From the IMG/VR virus record IMGVR_UViG_3300037068_000078, positions 1 to 64,000 of that record: DNA of 64,000 nucleotides; one strand, 5' to 3'. A program made the translations under genes and the position numbers. A model generated the notes under the pieces. It searched no databases, had not been told where the DNA came from, and worked only from the letters and a program-made list of their open reading frames with translations. Every line of letters begins with the position of its first letter. Position 1 is the stretch's first letter. This DNA comes from a virus. Shown piece by piece: positions 34,814 to 43,189 of this stretch.

Positions 34814-35155
34814 TTTAGAGAGAACCTCCTGTGTGCATATAAAGTCTACCATGTATTGAAGGCGGATTTTCCAATACGAAATCAATACGTCGATTCGCTA
34901 GGGGGGCCAGTACCTTAGCGCGTGCGTATTGGAATATTGATTATTTCTCCGTGCGGGCGCGCGCACGTACGCACTGGTGCGCCTGCGTAGAAATCCAATA
35001 CATTCGGGTTCCGTTAGGGCCGCGCCTGCCCCCCGTGCTATGATTGCCCCCGGCGAGTTCCCTAGCAGCAGCAAAGCACTCTCCAGCGGCCCACGTCACA
35101 CAGCCCCGGTGGCGTGGGCCGTCTACACACCGGGGCAGCACACGGGGCCTACCAC
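34814..35155. promoter_or_regulatory. Divergent control region with repeated CCAATAC sites
   Basis: This 342-bp stretch separates the minus-strand helicase operon from the plus-strand replication operon and shows no convincing gene. CCAATAC or its complement GTATTGG occurs at 34871-34877, 34926-34932 and 34995-35001. Near matches are GTATTGA at 34853-34859 and TCAATAC at 34882-34888. Sites flank both operons' starts and look like operators for a regulator not identified here, or iterons of an origin. Confidence 0.6.
35036..35044 (+). promoter_or_regulatory. Candidate extended -10 promoter for the replication operon
   Basis: TGCTATGAT is a full extended -10 (TGn plus TATGAT) about 110 bp before the first plus-strand gene. 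No good -35 hexamer is seen, as is usual with extended -10 promoters. The CCAATAC site at 34995-35001 lies about 40 bp upstream. Confidence 0.5.
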
Positions 35156-35803
35156 ATGAACAAACGAGCGACGCCGGTCCCCAAGCCGGTTAGCGCTGCC
35201 ACGCGAGCGATGCTCGACGAGATGGCAGTGGATAGCAGCAAGCCAGCCAGCGAGGATAAGCTGGAGGCGTGTCGCACCAAGCTGGTCACCCTGCGCGACA
35301 AGCAACGTGAGAAGCAGGATCTCGAGGAGCGCATCAAGGTACTCAACACCGCCATCCTGGAGATCACGCAGCGCGAGCTCGTGGACCTGATGCAGGACGC
35401 GAAGATCGACAAGCTGGGCCTGCCCGCCACGGGCAATTGGCCCGCGTTCGACGTCGAGTTGGACGACTACTACCACGCCGTCATCCCCAAGGAGAACGAG
35501 CAGCTTGCGTACAAGCATCTCGAGAAGGTGGGGATGGAGGATCTCATCAAGACTACGTTCACCATCAGCTTCGGGCTGGGCGAGGGCAAGCGCTGCCAAG
35601 CGTTCCTGAAGAAACTGGAGAAGTTGAAGGAGCCCTTCGACGTGAAGCAGGGCGTGCCGTGGAACTCCTTGACCGCCTACATCAAGGGTGAGTACAAGGC
35701 TGGAAGACCGCTCACCGAGAAGGTGAAGGGACTACTCGGTGCGACGGTCGGTCGCATCGTGAAGGTGAAACCGCAGAAGAAGGACCAGCGGAATGGCAAG
35801 TAA
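35156..35803 (+). CDS. Hypothetical coiled-coil early protein
   Basis: 215 residues from ATG 35156 (a GTG at 35114 would add 14). Residues about 35-85 are a coiled coil (KLVTLRDKQREKQDLEERIK). Residues about 95-215 contain conserved-looking aromatic segments (VELDDYYHAVIPKENEQLAY, FTISFGLGEGKRCQAFLKKL). First gene of the plus-strand replication operon, overlapping the SSB-like gene. Not recognised; its place suggests DNA metabolism. Confidence 0.65.
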   Translation: MNKRATPVPKPVSAATRAMLDEMAVDSSKPASEDKLEACRTKLVTLRDKQREKQDLEERIKVLNTAILEITQRELVDLMQDAKIDKLGLPATGNWPAFDVELDDYYHAVIPKENEQLAYKHLEKVGMEDLIKTTFTISFGLGEGKRCQAFLKKLEKLKEPFDVKQGVPWNSLTAYIKGEYKAGRPLTEKVKGLLGATVGRIVKVKPQKKDQRNGK

Positions 35804-36728
35804 GACACAGCAGCAGACGAAGAAGCCCGCGCCCGCGCCCGTCAAGGGCAAGACGCAGGCTGCACCGCCGCCGAAGGCCAGTGTGCCAGCGGTGCGTAAG
35901 CAACAGGAGATGGTCGCGCAGGGTGAGTCCTACGAGACCGACATGATGAACGAGATGTCAGGCGACGCGGGTCGCGGCGTCAGCACGGCGGCCAACGACA
36001 ACATCGTACCGCTCATCTATGTGCTGCAGTCGCAGTCGCCGCAGGCATTGCGCCAGAAGACGGAGTTCATTCCGGGCGCGCAGGCTGGCATGTTCTGGAT
36101 GCGCGGGACCAAGGAGGTCGTGGACGGCGAGGAGGGCCTGCCCGTCGTCATCGTTCATCTCAACGTGGTGTGGGTCGAATGGCGGCCGAACCGGGGTGGC
36201 TTGGTTGGCCGCCATGCAAGCAAGCCTGCGAACGCGGTGCAGAAGGCGCTCGACGCGCAGAAGCCCGACCGTCTCTCGTGGGTGCTGCCCAACGGTAACG
36301 TGGTCGTGGAGACGCGCGAGCACGCCATTATCCGCGTGGACACCGGCGACGCCTACGTCATCCCGCTCTCTGGCAGCAACCACGGCGCGGCCCGTCAGCT
36401 GATGACCAGCATCAATCGCAAGAAGATCCCGGGCACGGACCTCAAGGCGGCGGTGTACGGCTATCAGTGGCGCATGAAGACGATCGCCAAGACCAACGAC
36501 GACGGCGATTGGTTCGGTATCATGTTCGAGGAGGAGATGGATGAGGCAGGTGAGAACCAGCTGCTCACCTGGAACATCGACGGCGGCAAGACCTACAAGT
36601 TCGCGCGCCAGCTTAATGAGGACTTCGAGTCCGGTCGCAAGGTCTCTGACCAGGGCGACGAGAGCGAGCTCGGCGGAGGCGAAGATAGCGACGATGGAGA
36701 CGGTGAAGGCACCGGCAAATCCTTCTAG
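35793..36728 (+). CDS. Putative single-stranded DNA-binding protein
   Basis: 311 residues: a Lys/Pro/Ala-rich disordered N-terminus (1-40), a beta-rich core (about 60-265) with YVLQSQSPQALRQKTEF and VIVHLNVVWVEWRPNR, and a strongly acidic tail rich in Asp, Glu and Gly ending GTGKSF. An acidic tail with terminal aromatic residue is typical of SSB and T7 gp2.5-type proteins. Its position in front of the primase supports this. The fold is not confirmed. Confidence 0.5.
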   Translation: MASKTQQQTKKPAPAPVKGKTQAAPPPKASVPAVRKQQEMVAQGESYETDMMNEMSGDAGRGVSTAANDNIVPLIYVLQSQSPQALRQKTEFIPGAQAGMFWMRGTKEVVDGEEGLPVVIVHLNVVWVEWRPNRGGLVGRHASKPANAVQKALDAQKPDRLSWVLPNGNVVVETREHAIIRVDTGDAYVIPLSGSNHGAARQLMTSINRKKIPGTDLKAAVYGYQWRMKTIAKTNDDGDWFGIMFEEEMDEAGENQLLTWNIDGGKTYKFARQLNEDFESGRKVSDQGDESELGGGEDSDDGDGEGTGKSF

Positions 36729-36799
36729 CACTTCTTCGCAGCGGCGCGGCTACCCGGTCCCCAGCGCGGGGCCGGGTAGTTCCTTAAACGGGGTAGGTG

Positions 36800-38476
36800 A
36801 TGGCGAGGAAGCCGAGCAAGAAACCAGAGGAAGCGGTAGCAGCGCGTATGATGGCGTTGTTCGATGGCTATAAGTCTGCGAGCGGCACGCACGGTGAGCC
36901 GAACAGAGACGCCAACGGCATCAAGTGGTCTATCAAGAAAACGGCAAAGACTGTGAGCATGCCCGTCACCGCTGAGTTATGGATGAAGCACCTTAGCGGC
37001 GAGCGCCCGCTGGGCGTGGTCCCCATCCGATCTGACGACAGCTGCATTTGGGGCAGCGTGGACGTTGACAAATACAACATCGACCTTCTCGAGGTCGTCA
37101 AGCGGGTGAAGGCAATGAAGCTGCCGCTGGTGCCGTGTCGCTCCAAGTCAGGTGGGCTCCACCTGTTCATGTTCACCAAGGAGCCGGTGACGGCCTCGGC
37201 GATGCAGCTGACCTTGCGCAACTTGGCGGCCACGCTGGGCTTCGCGGACAGTGAGATCTTCCCTAAGCAGACGAAGATCCTGGACGAGCAGGGTGACAGC
37301 GGCAGCTGGATGGTGATGCCGTACTACGGCGACACGTTTGGCGGTAAGCTCAAGTTTCAGCGCGGGTTGAAGGAGACTGGCGCGGAGATGACGGTGGAGG
37401 AGTTCCTGAACTTCGCCGAGCGGCACCGCGTCACCGAGGAGGACATGGCACAGCTGCGCAGCCGCAGCGTGCCGGAGGAGCAGGGCGGGCCGCCACGCAA
37501 GAAGCGCGCGAACGGCAAGTCCGTGGCATACGGCGATGGTCCGCCGTGCCTGCAGTTCATGGCGGAGTCCGGCTTCCCGGAGGGGGGCCGCAATAACGCG
37601 CTGTTCCACATAGGCGTGTATCTCAAGAAGGCGGAGCCCACGAAGTGGAAGGAGCTACTGGAGTCCGATAATCAGAAGTACATGCGCCCGCCGCTGCCCA
37701 GCGAGGAAGTCGAGCAGGTGAAGAAGTCGCTCGAGAAGAAGGACTACGAGTACAAGTGCAAGGACCAGCCCATGGCGTCCCACTGCGACAGCATCATGTG
37801 TCGCAGCCGCAAGTACGGCGTGGGCAACGACGTGTTCCCGCAGATCACCAGCGTGCGCAAGGTGGAGAGCGAGCCGCCCGTGTGGTTCGTGGACATCGAT
37901 ACGCCGGAGGGGACCAAGACCCTGCGGCTCAAGACCGAGGAGTTCCAATACTACCACCACTTCCAGCGCCACTGCATGGAGGTGGCGACCGTCATCTTCA
38001 AGCACCTGCCGCAGAACATATGGAACATCATCATGATGGACGCCATGGCTAACACCGAAATCCATCTGCCTCCCCCCGACCTGCGAGCGGGGGGTAGGTT
38101 TAGGGAACTCATGGAGACGTTCCTTACTAACAGGACGCGCGGCCTCACGAAGGAGGACCTACTACGTGGTGCTTCGTGGGAGGACGAGGACGGTGGCCGG
38201 TTCTACTTCAGGCTGGCAGACCTCAACAAGTTCATGGAGCGCGAGGGCATCAAGCTTTCGCGCAGTGAGCTCACGTCGCTCATCAAGCGCATGCACAACA
38301 CCTTCGACGACGAGGGCGAGCTCGTTGGCGAGAACATGGCGAACAAGGTGGACTTCAACCCGCACGTGGGCATGCGCATCAAGACCAACTACGTCAACAC
38401 GTGGTGGGTGCCATCATCCGTCGTGCAGCGCGCACCCGAGTTGGACGCGCCCGAACTACCCAAGGAGAACCTATGA
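36800..38476 (+). CDS. AEP-type primase (archaeo-eukaryotic primase-like)
   Basis: 558 residues from ATG 36800 (a GTG lies just before). The catalytic region has WGSVDVDKYN near 92 (metal-binding DxD), SKSGGLHLFMF near 118 (the S-x-H motif) and a downstream EIFPKQ near 150, the AEP layout. A central Cys-rich part (YKCKDQPMASHCDSIMC) suggests a metal or Fe-S site, and residues 400-520 look like a helical C-terminal domain with a winged-helix segment. It makes primers for the family A polymerase. Confidence 0.78.
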   Translation: MARKPSKKPEEAVAARMMALFDGYKSASGTHGEPNRDANGIKWSIKKTAKTVSMPVTAELWMKHLSGERPLGVVPIRSDDSCIWGSVDVDKYNIDLLEVVKRVKAMKLPLVPCRSKSGGLHLFMFTKEPVTASAMQLTLRNLAATLGFADSEIFPKQTKILDEQGDSGSWMVMPYYGDTFGGKLKFQRGLKETGAEMTVEEFLNFAERHRVTEEDMAQLRSRSVPEEQGGPPRKKRANGKSVAYGDGPPCLQFMAESGFPEGGRNNALFHIGVYLKKAEPTKWKELLESDNQKYMRPPLPSEEVEQVKKSLEKKDYEYKCKDQPMASHCDSIMCRSRKYGVGNDVFPQITSVRKVESEPPVWFVDIDTPEGTKTLRLKTEEFQYYHHFQRHCMEVATVIFKHLPQNIWNIIMMDAMANTEIHLPPPDLRAGGRFRELMETFLTNRTRGLTKEDLLRGASWEDEDGGRFYFRLADLNKFMEREGIKLSRSELTSLIKRMHNTFDDEGELVGENMANKVDFNPHVGMRIKTNYVNTWWVPSSVVQRAPELDAPELPKENL

Positions 38477-38850
38477 AGACGTGGGAGATAATGATCCCGG
38501 GACTGCGTTTCAGCGTGCTGCTGTACAGGGGCGACGACTCGCAGCCATCCATCGATGAATGCTGGGAGGCGATGCAGCGCACCGGCTTGATTAGTGGCAC
38601 GAAGGAGAGTTGGACGTACATGCTCGCGGAGCTAGGGCCACGGCGCTGCGACTATGGGTTCGGTAAGTTACCACAGGGGCGAGGCTCTGCCGTTGAGCGA
38701 GCCAGAGAGGAACTGAGACGTGAAGCGCAAGCCATCATCGACCGCCAAGCCAAGGAGCAAGAGCAAGTCCGAGAAGTCCAAGACGGACAGAAGCGAGCCT
38801 ATCGTCACAGGCGAAGAACTACGCTTCCGGATAGTGATCACCTACTATGA
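38473..38850 (+). CDS. Hypothetical protein after primase
   Basis: 125 residues, ATGA overlap with the primase stop. The first 80 residues are well-behaved (WEIMIPGLRFSVLLYRGDD, then ECWEAMQRTGLISGTKESW); the end is a charged helix and a less protein-like RTTLPDSDHLL tail. It overlaps the next ORF by 131 bp in another frame. Not recognised. Confidence 0.6.
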   Translation: MKTWEIMIPGLRFSVLLYRGDDSQPSIDECWEAMQRTGLISGTKESWTYMLAELGPRRCDYGFGKLPQGRGSAVERAREELRREAQAIIDRQAKEQEQVREVQDGQKRAYRHRRRTTLPDSDHLL

Positions 38851-38956
38851 CGGACGCAGGTACCGCACTCGCATCGAGGCGCTGCGCGCACTCAAGACTT
38901 TCAAGTTGAAGCCAGGACAGCTGGCGACGGTCATAGATGGAGGTACAGGTGAGTAG
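38720..38956 (+). CDS. Small overlapping hypothetical protein
   Basis: GTG start, 78 residues; AGAGGAACTGAGAC precedes it. A basic N-terminus (KRKPSSTAKPRSKSKSEKSK) is followed by a natural-looking segment (ELRFRIVITYYDGRRYRTRI, then KLKPGQLATVIDGG). The latter part is not covered by the previous gene, so a real product, perhaps from a later start, is likely. It overlaps the Nudix start by 8 bp. Confidence 0.45.
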   Translation: MKRKPSSTAKPRSKSKSEKSKTDRSEPIVTGEELRFRIVITYYDGRRYRTRIEALRALKTFKLKPGQLATVIDGGTGE

Positions 38957-39407
38957 ACTGATTATGGTGGCAGCGTTCGCGCTGTGCAACGAGGAGGTTC
39001 TTCTCGTGCGAAAGGAGAAGCCGAAGTGGCAGAGCGGCTTGCTGAACGGCGTGGGCGGCAAGGCAGAAGTACACGAGACGCCTCTTGATGCAATGTGCAG
39101 GGAGTTCTTGGAGGAGACCAACATCGAAGTCTCAGCCGATAGGTGGAACCACTTCGCGTCGGAGTTCGGGCGCGGCTACGTGGTGCACTTCTTCCGGTGT
39201 CGTCTCTCGACGCTGGTGCGTGACGTCACTCCCACGCAGAACGACGCGGGCGAGAAACTGTACTGGTACAACGCGCGCATGCTGGACAGGCAGTCGATCA
39301 TCGGCAACCTGCAGTGGCTCATCCCGCTGGCGGTGGACCCGCGCGGCTTCAACCGTCCAGTGATCGTGGACGCGATCGAGGACATCAAGGAGAACCCCAC
39401 GTGGTGA
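38949..39407 (+). CDS. Nudix hydrolase
   Basis: 152 residues from GTG 38949, which has GGAGGT 4 bp upstream (an ATG at 38937 adds 4 residues). The Nudix box is GGKAEVHETP through REFLEETNI, with the usual Gly near the end replaced by Asn. Nudix enzymes hydrolyse nucleoside diphosphates linked to another moiety. In this operon a role in nucleotide-pool clean-up is plausible; the substrate is unknown. Confidence 0.88.
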   Translation: MSRLIMVAAFALCNEEVLLVRKEKPKWQSGLLNGVGGKAEVHETPLDAMCREFLEETNIEVSADRWNHFASEFGRGYVVHFFRCRLSTLVRDVTPTQNDAGEKLYWYNARMLDRQSIIGNLQWLIPLAVDPRGFNRPVIVDAIEDIKENPTW

Positions 39408-39877
39408 TAGACGAACGGTTGGTGCGCTTGGGCGCGCAGGGTGGCTGGATCGCGGTGGACCTCGACGGTACCGCGCTGGTCTACGACAAGTGGGTGGCGT
39501 GGAACGCGTTCGGCGAGCCAATCTGGCCCATGATCGAGCGCATCAAGGCATGGCGCGCAGCTGGCATCGAGGTGCGCTGGATGACGGCCCGCGTGTTCCC
39601 GTTCATCCCCAAGGTCAACGAGGGCGCGTGGTCCATTCAGCAAAAGTGCCGCATGACCGACCGCATGTGGACCATCGGCGAGATGATCACGGCCATACAG
39701 GCGCACACCGAGCCGTTCGTCGGCGAGCGACTGCCGTGCACGTGCGCCAAGGACGTGGACATGATCGAGCAGTGGGACGACCGCGCCGTGCAGGTAGTGG
39801 CGAACACTGGGCAGACGCTGGCGCAAGGTTGGGAGGCAGAGCGCGAGGCGCTGCACGGGAAGGTGTTCAAGTCATGA
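39401..39877 (+). CDS. HAD-like phosphatase
   Basis: 158 residues from GTG 39401 with AAGGAG 6 bp upstream (GTG 39404 also possible). AVDLDGTALVYD near residue 17 is HAD motif I. Motif II lies in RWMTARVF near 52 and a late acidic motif in DMIEQWDDRAVQVV near 122. This resembles phage phosphatase-like proteins that act on nucleotides or polynucleotide ends. The start overlaps the Nudix stop, and ATGA joins it to the helicase gene. Confidence 0.75.
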   Translation: MVIDERLVRLGAQGGWIAVDLDGTALVYDKWVAWNAFGEPIWPMIERIKAWRAAGIEVRWMTARVFPFIPKVNEGAWSIQQKCRMTDRMWTIGEMITAIQAHTEPFVGERLPCTCAKDVDMIEQWDDRAVQVVANTGQTLAQGWEAEREALHGKVFKS

Positions 39878-41394
39878 AGCCCACCATCATCCTCGGCCCG
39901 CCCGGTACGGGCAAGACTACATCGATCCTCAACCTCGTCGAGGAGTCGATGGCGCGTGGCACCGCGCCGGATCAGATCGCACTCGTCACGTTCACCAAGC
40001 GCGGGGCGGACGAGGGCAAGACGCGTGCAAAGAAGAAGTTCAACCTGGAGGATCGCCAGCTGCCGTTCTTCAGCACGCTCCATGCCATGTGCTATCGCCA
40101 GTTGGGGCTCAAGCGGAGCGACCTGCTCGCAGGGCAGGCGTTCAATGAGTTCGCCCAGTACGCAGGCGTGCGCGTCACCGGCCGAGCGTGGTCCGACGAC
40201 GGCATTCTCACAGGCTTCGAGGCGGGCGACCGCATACTGTTCATGGAGAACCTGTCACGCATACGGCAGGTGTCGCTCCGCGAGCAGTACGAGTGCGGCA
40301 ACGACGACCTCGACTGGAACGAGGTGCAGCGCGTGAGCAAGGCGCTGGCTGCGTTCAAGCATCGCAAGGGCCTGCTCGACTTCACGGACATGCTCATCGA
40401 GTTCGTGCGCATGGGTAATGGCCTGCCGATAGAGGAGCTATACGTCGATGAGTCGCAAGATCTATCTAGTCTCCAGTGGGCCGTCGTCGATCTCCTCGCT
40501 GCCAACTGCAAGCGGGTCACGGTGGCTGGCGATGATGACCAAGCTATCTACAGATGGGCGGGTGCCGACGTCGAGCACCTCATCAACATGGACGGAGACG
40601 TGCGAGTGCTCGGGCAGAGCTACCGAGTGCCTACGGCTGTGCAGGCATTGGCGAACGAAGTGATCGGCGGTGTCGCGCACAGGCGATCCAAGGAGTGGGC
40701 CGCGCGCAAGGCCAAGGGGCGCGTGGACTACGCCATGGCGTTCTCTGACGTCGGCGTGGATAGCTCTGACGTGCTGGTGCTGGCGCGCAATACCTACGTG
40801 CTGAAGGAGCAGGTGATGCCAGCGCTGAAACAGGAGGGCATCATCTACGAGGTAGGTGGCAAGTCCTCGGTGGACGTAAAGATCATGCGGGCAGTCACCT
40901 CGTGGGAGATGCTGCGCGCGGGCGACGCCGTCTCGCTGGAGGAGGCCCGCGTGATGTACGGGTACATAAGCAGCAGCACCGGCGTCAAGCGTGGCTTCAA
41001 GGAGCTGAAGAACTACGGCGACGACGGCGACGCGCCCATCACCATGCGCGACTTAGTCAACACGGGCGGCCTGCTCGTGGACCCGGTGACCATCTGGCAC
41101 GAGGCGTTGGACCGCCTGCCGAAGGAAGAGATGAGCTACATGCTGGCGGCCCGCCGCAGGGGCGAAAAGCTGAAGGGTACGCGCCCGCGCGTGCGGCTCT
41201 CCACCATCCACTCTGCCAAGGGAGCAGAGGCGGAACACGTGGTCTTGATGAAGGAGATTGCCGCACGCACTCACTACGAGATGCAGCAGCAGCCGGACGA
41301 CGAGCGTCGCGTGTGGTACGTGGGGGCCACGCGCGCGAAGGAGAGACTGACCATCGTAAACTCAGAGACACCGAGGGAGTGCCCCTGGCTATGA
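39874..41394 (+). CDS. UvrD/Rep-type superfamily 1 DNA helicase
   Basis: 506 residues from ATG 39874. All SF1A motifs can be read: I ILGPPGTGKTTSI; Ia LVTFTKRGADEGKTR; II LYVDESQDLS; III VAGDDDQAIYRWAGA; IV VLGQSYRVP; V LSTIHSAKGAEAEHVVL; VI VWYVGATRAKERLTI. It is shorter than UvrD (720), with reduced 1B/2B domains, like the Dda-size phage helicases. It probably unwinds DNA during replication or recombination. Confidence 0.92.
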   Translation: MKPTIILGPPGTGKTTSILNLVEESMARGTAPDQIALVTFTKRGADEGKTRAKKKFNLEDRQLPFFSTLHAMCYRQLGLKRSDLLAGQAFNEFAQYAGVRVTGRAWSDDGILTGFEAGDRILFMENLSRIRQVSLREQYECGNDDLDWNEVQRVSKALAAFKHRKGLLDFTDMLIEFVRMGNGLPIEELYVDESQDLSSLQWAVVDLLAANCKRVTVAGDDDQAIYRWAGADVEHLINMDGDVRVLGQSYRVPTAVQALANEVIGGVAHRRSKEWAARKAKGRVDYAMAFSDVGVDSSDVLVLARNTYVLKEQVMPALKQEGIIYEVGGKSSVDVKIMRAVTSWEMLRAGDAVSLEEARVMYGYISSSTGVKRGFKELKNYGDDGDAPITMRDLVNTGGLLVDPVTIWHEALDRLPKEEMSYMLAARRRGEKLKGTRPRVRLSTIHSAKGAEAEHVVLMKEIAARTHYEMQQQPDDERRVWYVGATRAKERLTIVNSETPRECPWL

Positions 41395-41609
41395 GCGAGC
41401 TAACACCAGAGCAGAAGGCGGCGATCATTGTGGCGCGTGCGGCAGTCCTCAACACGCGGGTCGCTGCCCTGCAGGCAGAGGCGGAGACACAAAGGTTTGA
41501 GGGCCGGTTCGTAACGGTCAGCAGTGCAGACTTCATTCGATTGATCAACGAGAGCGGCTGCATGGACGCAGACGTTCGCGCGTTGTTAATGACAGGGAGG
41601 TGGGTGTGA
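41391..41609 (+). CDS. Small hypothetical protein
   Basis: 72 residues, ATGA overlap with the helicase stop. A helical N-terminal half (TPEQKAAIIVARAAVLNTRV) precedes VTVSSADFIRLINESG. Not recognised. Confidence 0.6.
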   Translation: MSELTPEQKAAIIVARAAVLNTRVAALQAEAETQRFEGRFVTVSSADFIRLINESGCMDADVRALLMTGRWV

Positions 41610-41875
41610 GCAGAACACCAGAGAGCGTGATTATCGTACAATGGCACGACGTCGAGACGGATGCGCCGCCGGAGAAGAAGCTGCTGATGGTGACCGGCGA
41701 CAGCGGCTACGTCAACAACAAGGATTTCCTGTGCCTCGCGTACTACGACGAGCAGTATCGTCCACGACTGGGCGGCGAGATTCGTTGGCAGTCTGTTACC
41801 AATGACTCGCTCTCTGACTGCGGTTGGTATCCGAAGCGATGGGCTCATCCCATCAATCTGGAGAACGTGCCATGA
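41606..41875 (+). CDS. DUF551-like small protein
   Basis: 89 residues from GTG 41606, overlapping the previous stop. VQWHDVETDAPPEKKLLMVT at the N-terminus and the C-terminal WYPKRWAHPI resemble the small phage family DUF551, whose function is not known. The resemblance is moderate. Confidence 0.55.
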   Translation: MSRTPESVIIVQWHDVETDAPPEKKLLMVTGDSGYVNNKDFLCLAYYDEQYRPRLGGEIRWQSVTNDSLSDCGWYPKRWAHPINLENVP

Positions 41876-42126
41876 ACAATGACCACTTCTGGCGCGTCTG
41901 CCGCGAGATTGCAGACATGCGACACGACGAGGTGTACGACCTGCCTGCTCAAGCGCTCAACGACATGAACGTGCCGCACGACGACCCGTTCGGCATTCCA
42001 ACGGTGGAGGACAAGCTGCGACTCATAAAGCAGTACGCATGTATCTATGCGCACGGCGACATGTTCGACTGCCGCGTTTCACACGACCCACACAAGTACA
42101 CCTTTGAGAGGAAGAGACCATCATGA
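41872..42126 (+). CDS. Small hypothetical protein
   Basis: 84 residues, ATG 41872 overlapping the previous stop, rich in charged residues (FWRVCREIADMRHDEVYDL, then FGIPTVEDKLRLIKQYA). Not recognised; part of a run of ATGA-linked small genes leading to the exonuclease. Confidence 0.6.
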   Translation: MNNDHFWRVCREIADMRHDEVYDLPAQALNDMNVPHDDPFGIPTVEDKLRLIKQYACIYAHGDMFDCRVSHDPHKYTFERKRPS

Positions 42127-42659
42127 TGAACGTAATGCTAGACCTCGAGACGTGGGGCACAAAGCCGGGCAGCGCCATTCGCAGCATCGGTGCTGTCACG
42201 TTCGACCCATTCGGCGACGGGACGGTCGACGAGTTCTACGCCAACATCAGCGACGAGTCGTGCGCTGCGGCCAATCTCACGAAGGACCCGAGCACCATCG
42301 CATGGTGGGCGAGGCAGTCCGAAGCAGCACAGAAGTCTCTGCTCAAGGACCAGCAACCGATCGAGAAGGTCGTGCGCGACTTTCGCCAGTGGTTCATCGC
42401 GAACAAAGGTTTGTGGGTGTGGTCGCAGGGCAGCAACTTCGACGTCGTGTTGTGGGAGGCTGCACACGAGCGGGTCAACGTCGTCGTCCCGTGGAAGTTC
42501 TGGGATGCTCGCGACACCCGTACGGCGTACGAGATCGGCAGGCTGAACACCCGCACGATCAAGCGCGCTGGCACCTACCACAACGCGCTGGACGACGCCA
42601 AGCATCAGGCGAAGTGCGTGCAGCTGGCGTACAAGCGTATCTCTGTGTCGATGGTTTAG
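42123..42659 (+). CDS. DEDDh 3'-5' exonuclease (T4 DexA-like)
   Basis: 178 residues. The exonuclease motifs are MLDLETWGTKPGS (D-x-E) at the start, WSQGSNFDVVLWEAA near 97, and YHNALDDAKHQAK near 153 (the DEDDh His and Asp). A central DPSTIAWWARQS is also found in DexA-type phage exonucleases. It degrades single-stranded DNA or RNA from the 3' end. It may support nucleotide recycling. Confidence 0.88.
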   Translation: MMNVMLDLETWGTKPGSAIRSIGAVTFDPFGDGTVDEFYANISDESCAAANLTKDPSTIAWWARQSEAAQKSLLKDQQPIEKVVRDFRQWFIANKGLWVWSQGSNFDVVLWEAAHERVNVVVPWKFWDARDTRTAYEIGRLNTRTIKRAGTYHNALDDAKHQAKCVQLAYKRISVSMV

Positions 42660-42709
42660 ATAACGAGTTTCAACCAAGGGTAGCCCCCAAAAAGAGGAGA
42701 ATAAGGGAA

Positions 42710-43189
42710 ATGTTTACGGAAGAGCTGAAACAACTGCTTGAGAAAGCCATCAAGCACGGAAACCGTGAAGCCAGAACTAGGATTGTGGTTCTGTCTGAGC
42801 ATGCTGGTGTCAGTGTGGTTTCGTATATCGAGCAAGAAGCTCAGCTAGAAGAAAAACAACAGCGATCTCCCGTGCAACACGCACCGCGTGAAAAGCTAGC
42901 AAAATTTCTGCAAGAGATCGAAGACACTGACTGGGATGGGGCCGGAGCTGAGACTCCGCCTGAGGAAGTGTTAGGCTCATTACAGCGGATGCGAGACAAT
43001 CATGACACATACGAAGAACTTTCAGATGGACAAAAGAGATTTGTCTCGCTGTTGGAGAACTTGTTTGACGCGCGTATGGCGTTTGAAGATGTTGACCGCG
43101 ACATGCTGTTCCCTTCAGGATTCCCAAGATATCGGAACAGCGCACGCAAAATGAAAGCGCTGGCAAAAGCAAACGGATGGAAGAAATGA
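42710..43189 (+). CDS. Hypothetical protein of foreign codon usage
   Basis: 159 residues from ATG 42710, with a CCCCCAAAAAGAGGAGAATAAG leader (first 20 bases quoted in part: CCCCAAAAAGAGGAGAATA). The codons use many A/T third bases (GAA, AAA, CAA, TCT, GTT) unlike neighbouring genes. The sequence (MFTEELKQLLEKAIKHGNRE, then FLQEIEDTDWDGAGAETPP) is acidic and helical. It looks like a recent acquisition at the front of the modification cluster. Function unknown. Confidence 0.65.
   Translation: MFTEELKQLLEKAIKHGNREARTRIVVLSEHAGVSVVSYIEQEAQLEEKQQRSPVQHAPREKLAKFLQEIEDTDWDGAGAETPPEEVLGSLQRMRDNHDTYEELSDGQKRFVSLLENLFDARMAFEDVDRDMLFPSGFPRYRNSARKMKALAKANGWKK

Noticed and set aside
39490-39873. Long N-terminal extension of the UvrD-type helicase ORF
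   Set aside because: The extension overlaps the HAD-like gene in another frame and is Arg/Gly/His-rich; ATG 39874 with an ATGA overlap gives an N-terminus that begins right at helicase motif I.
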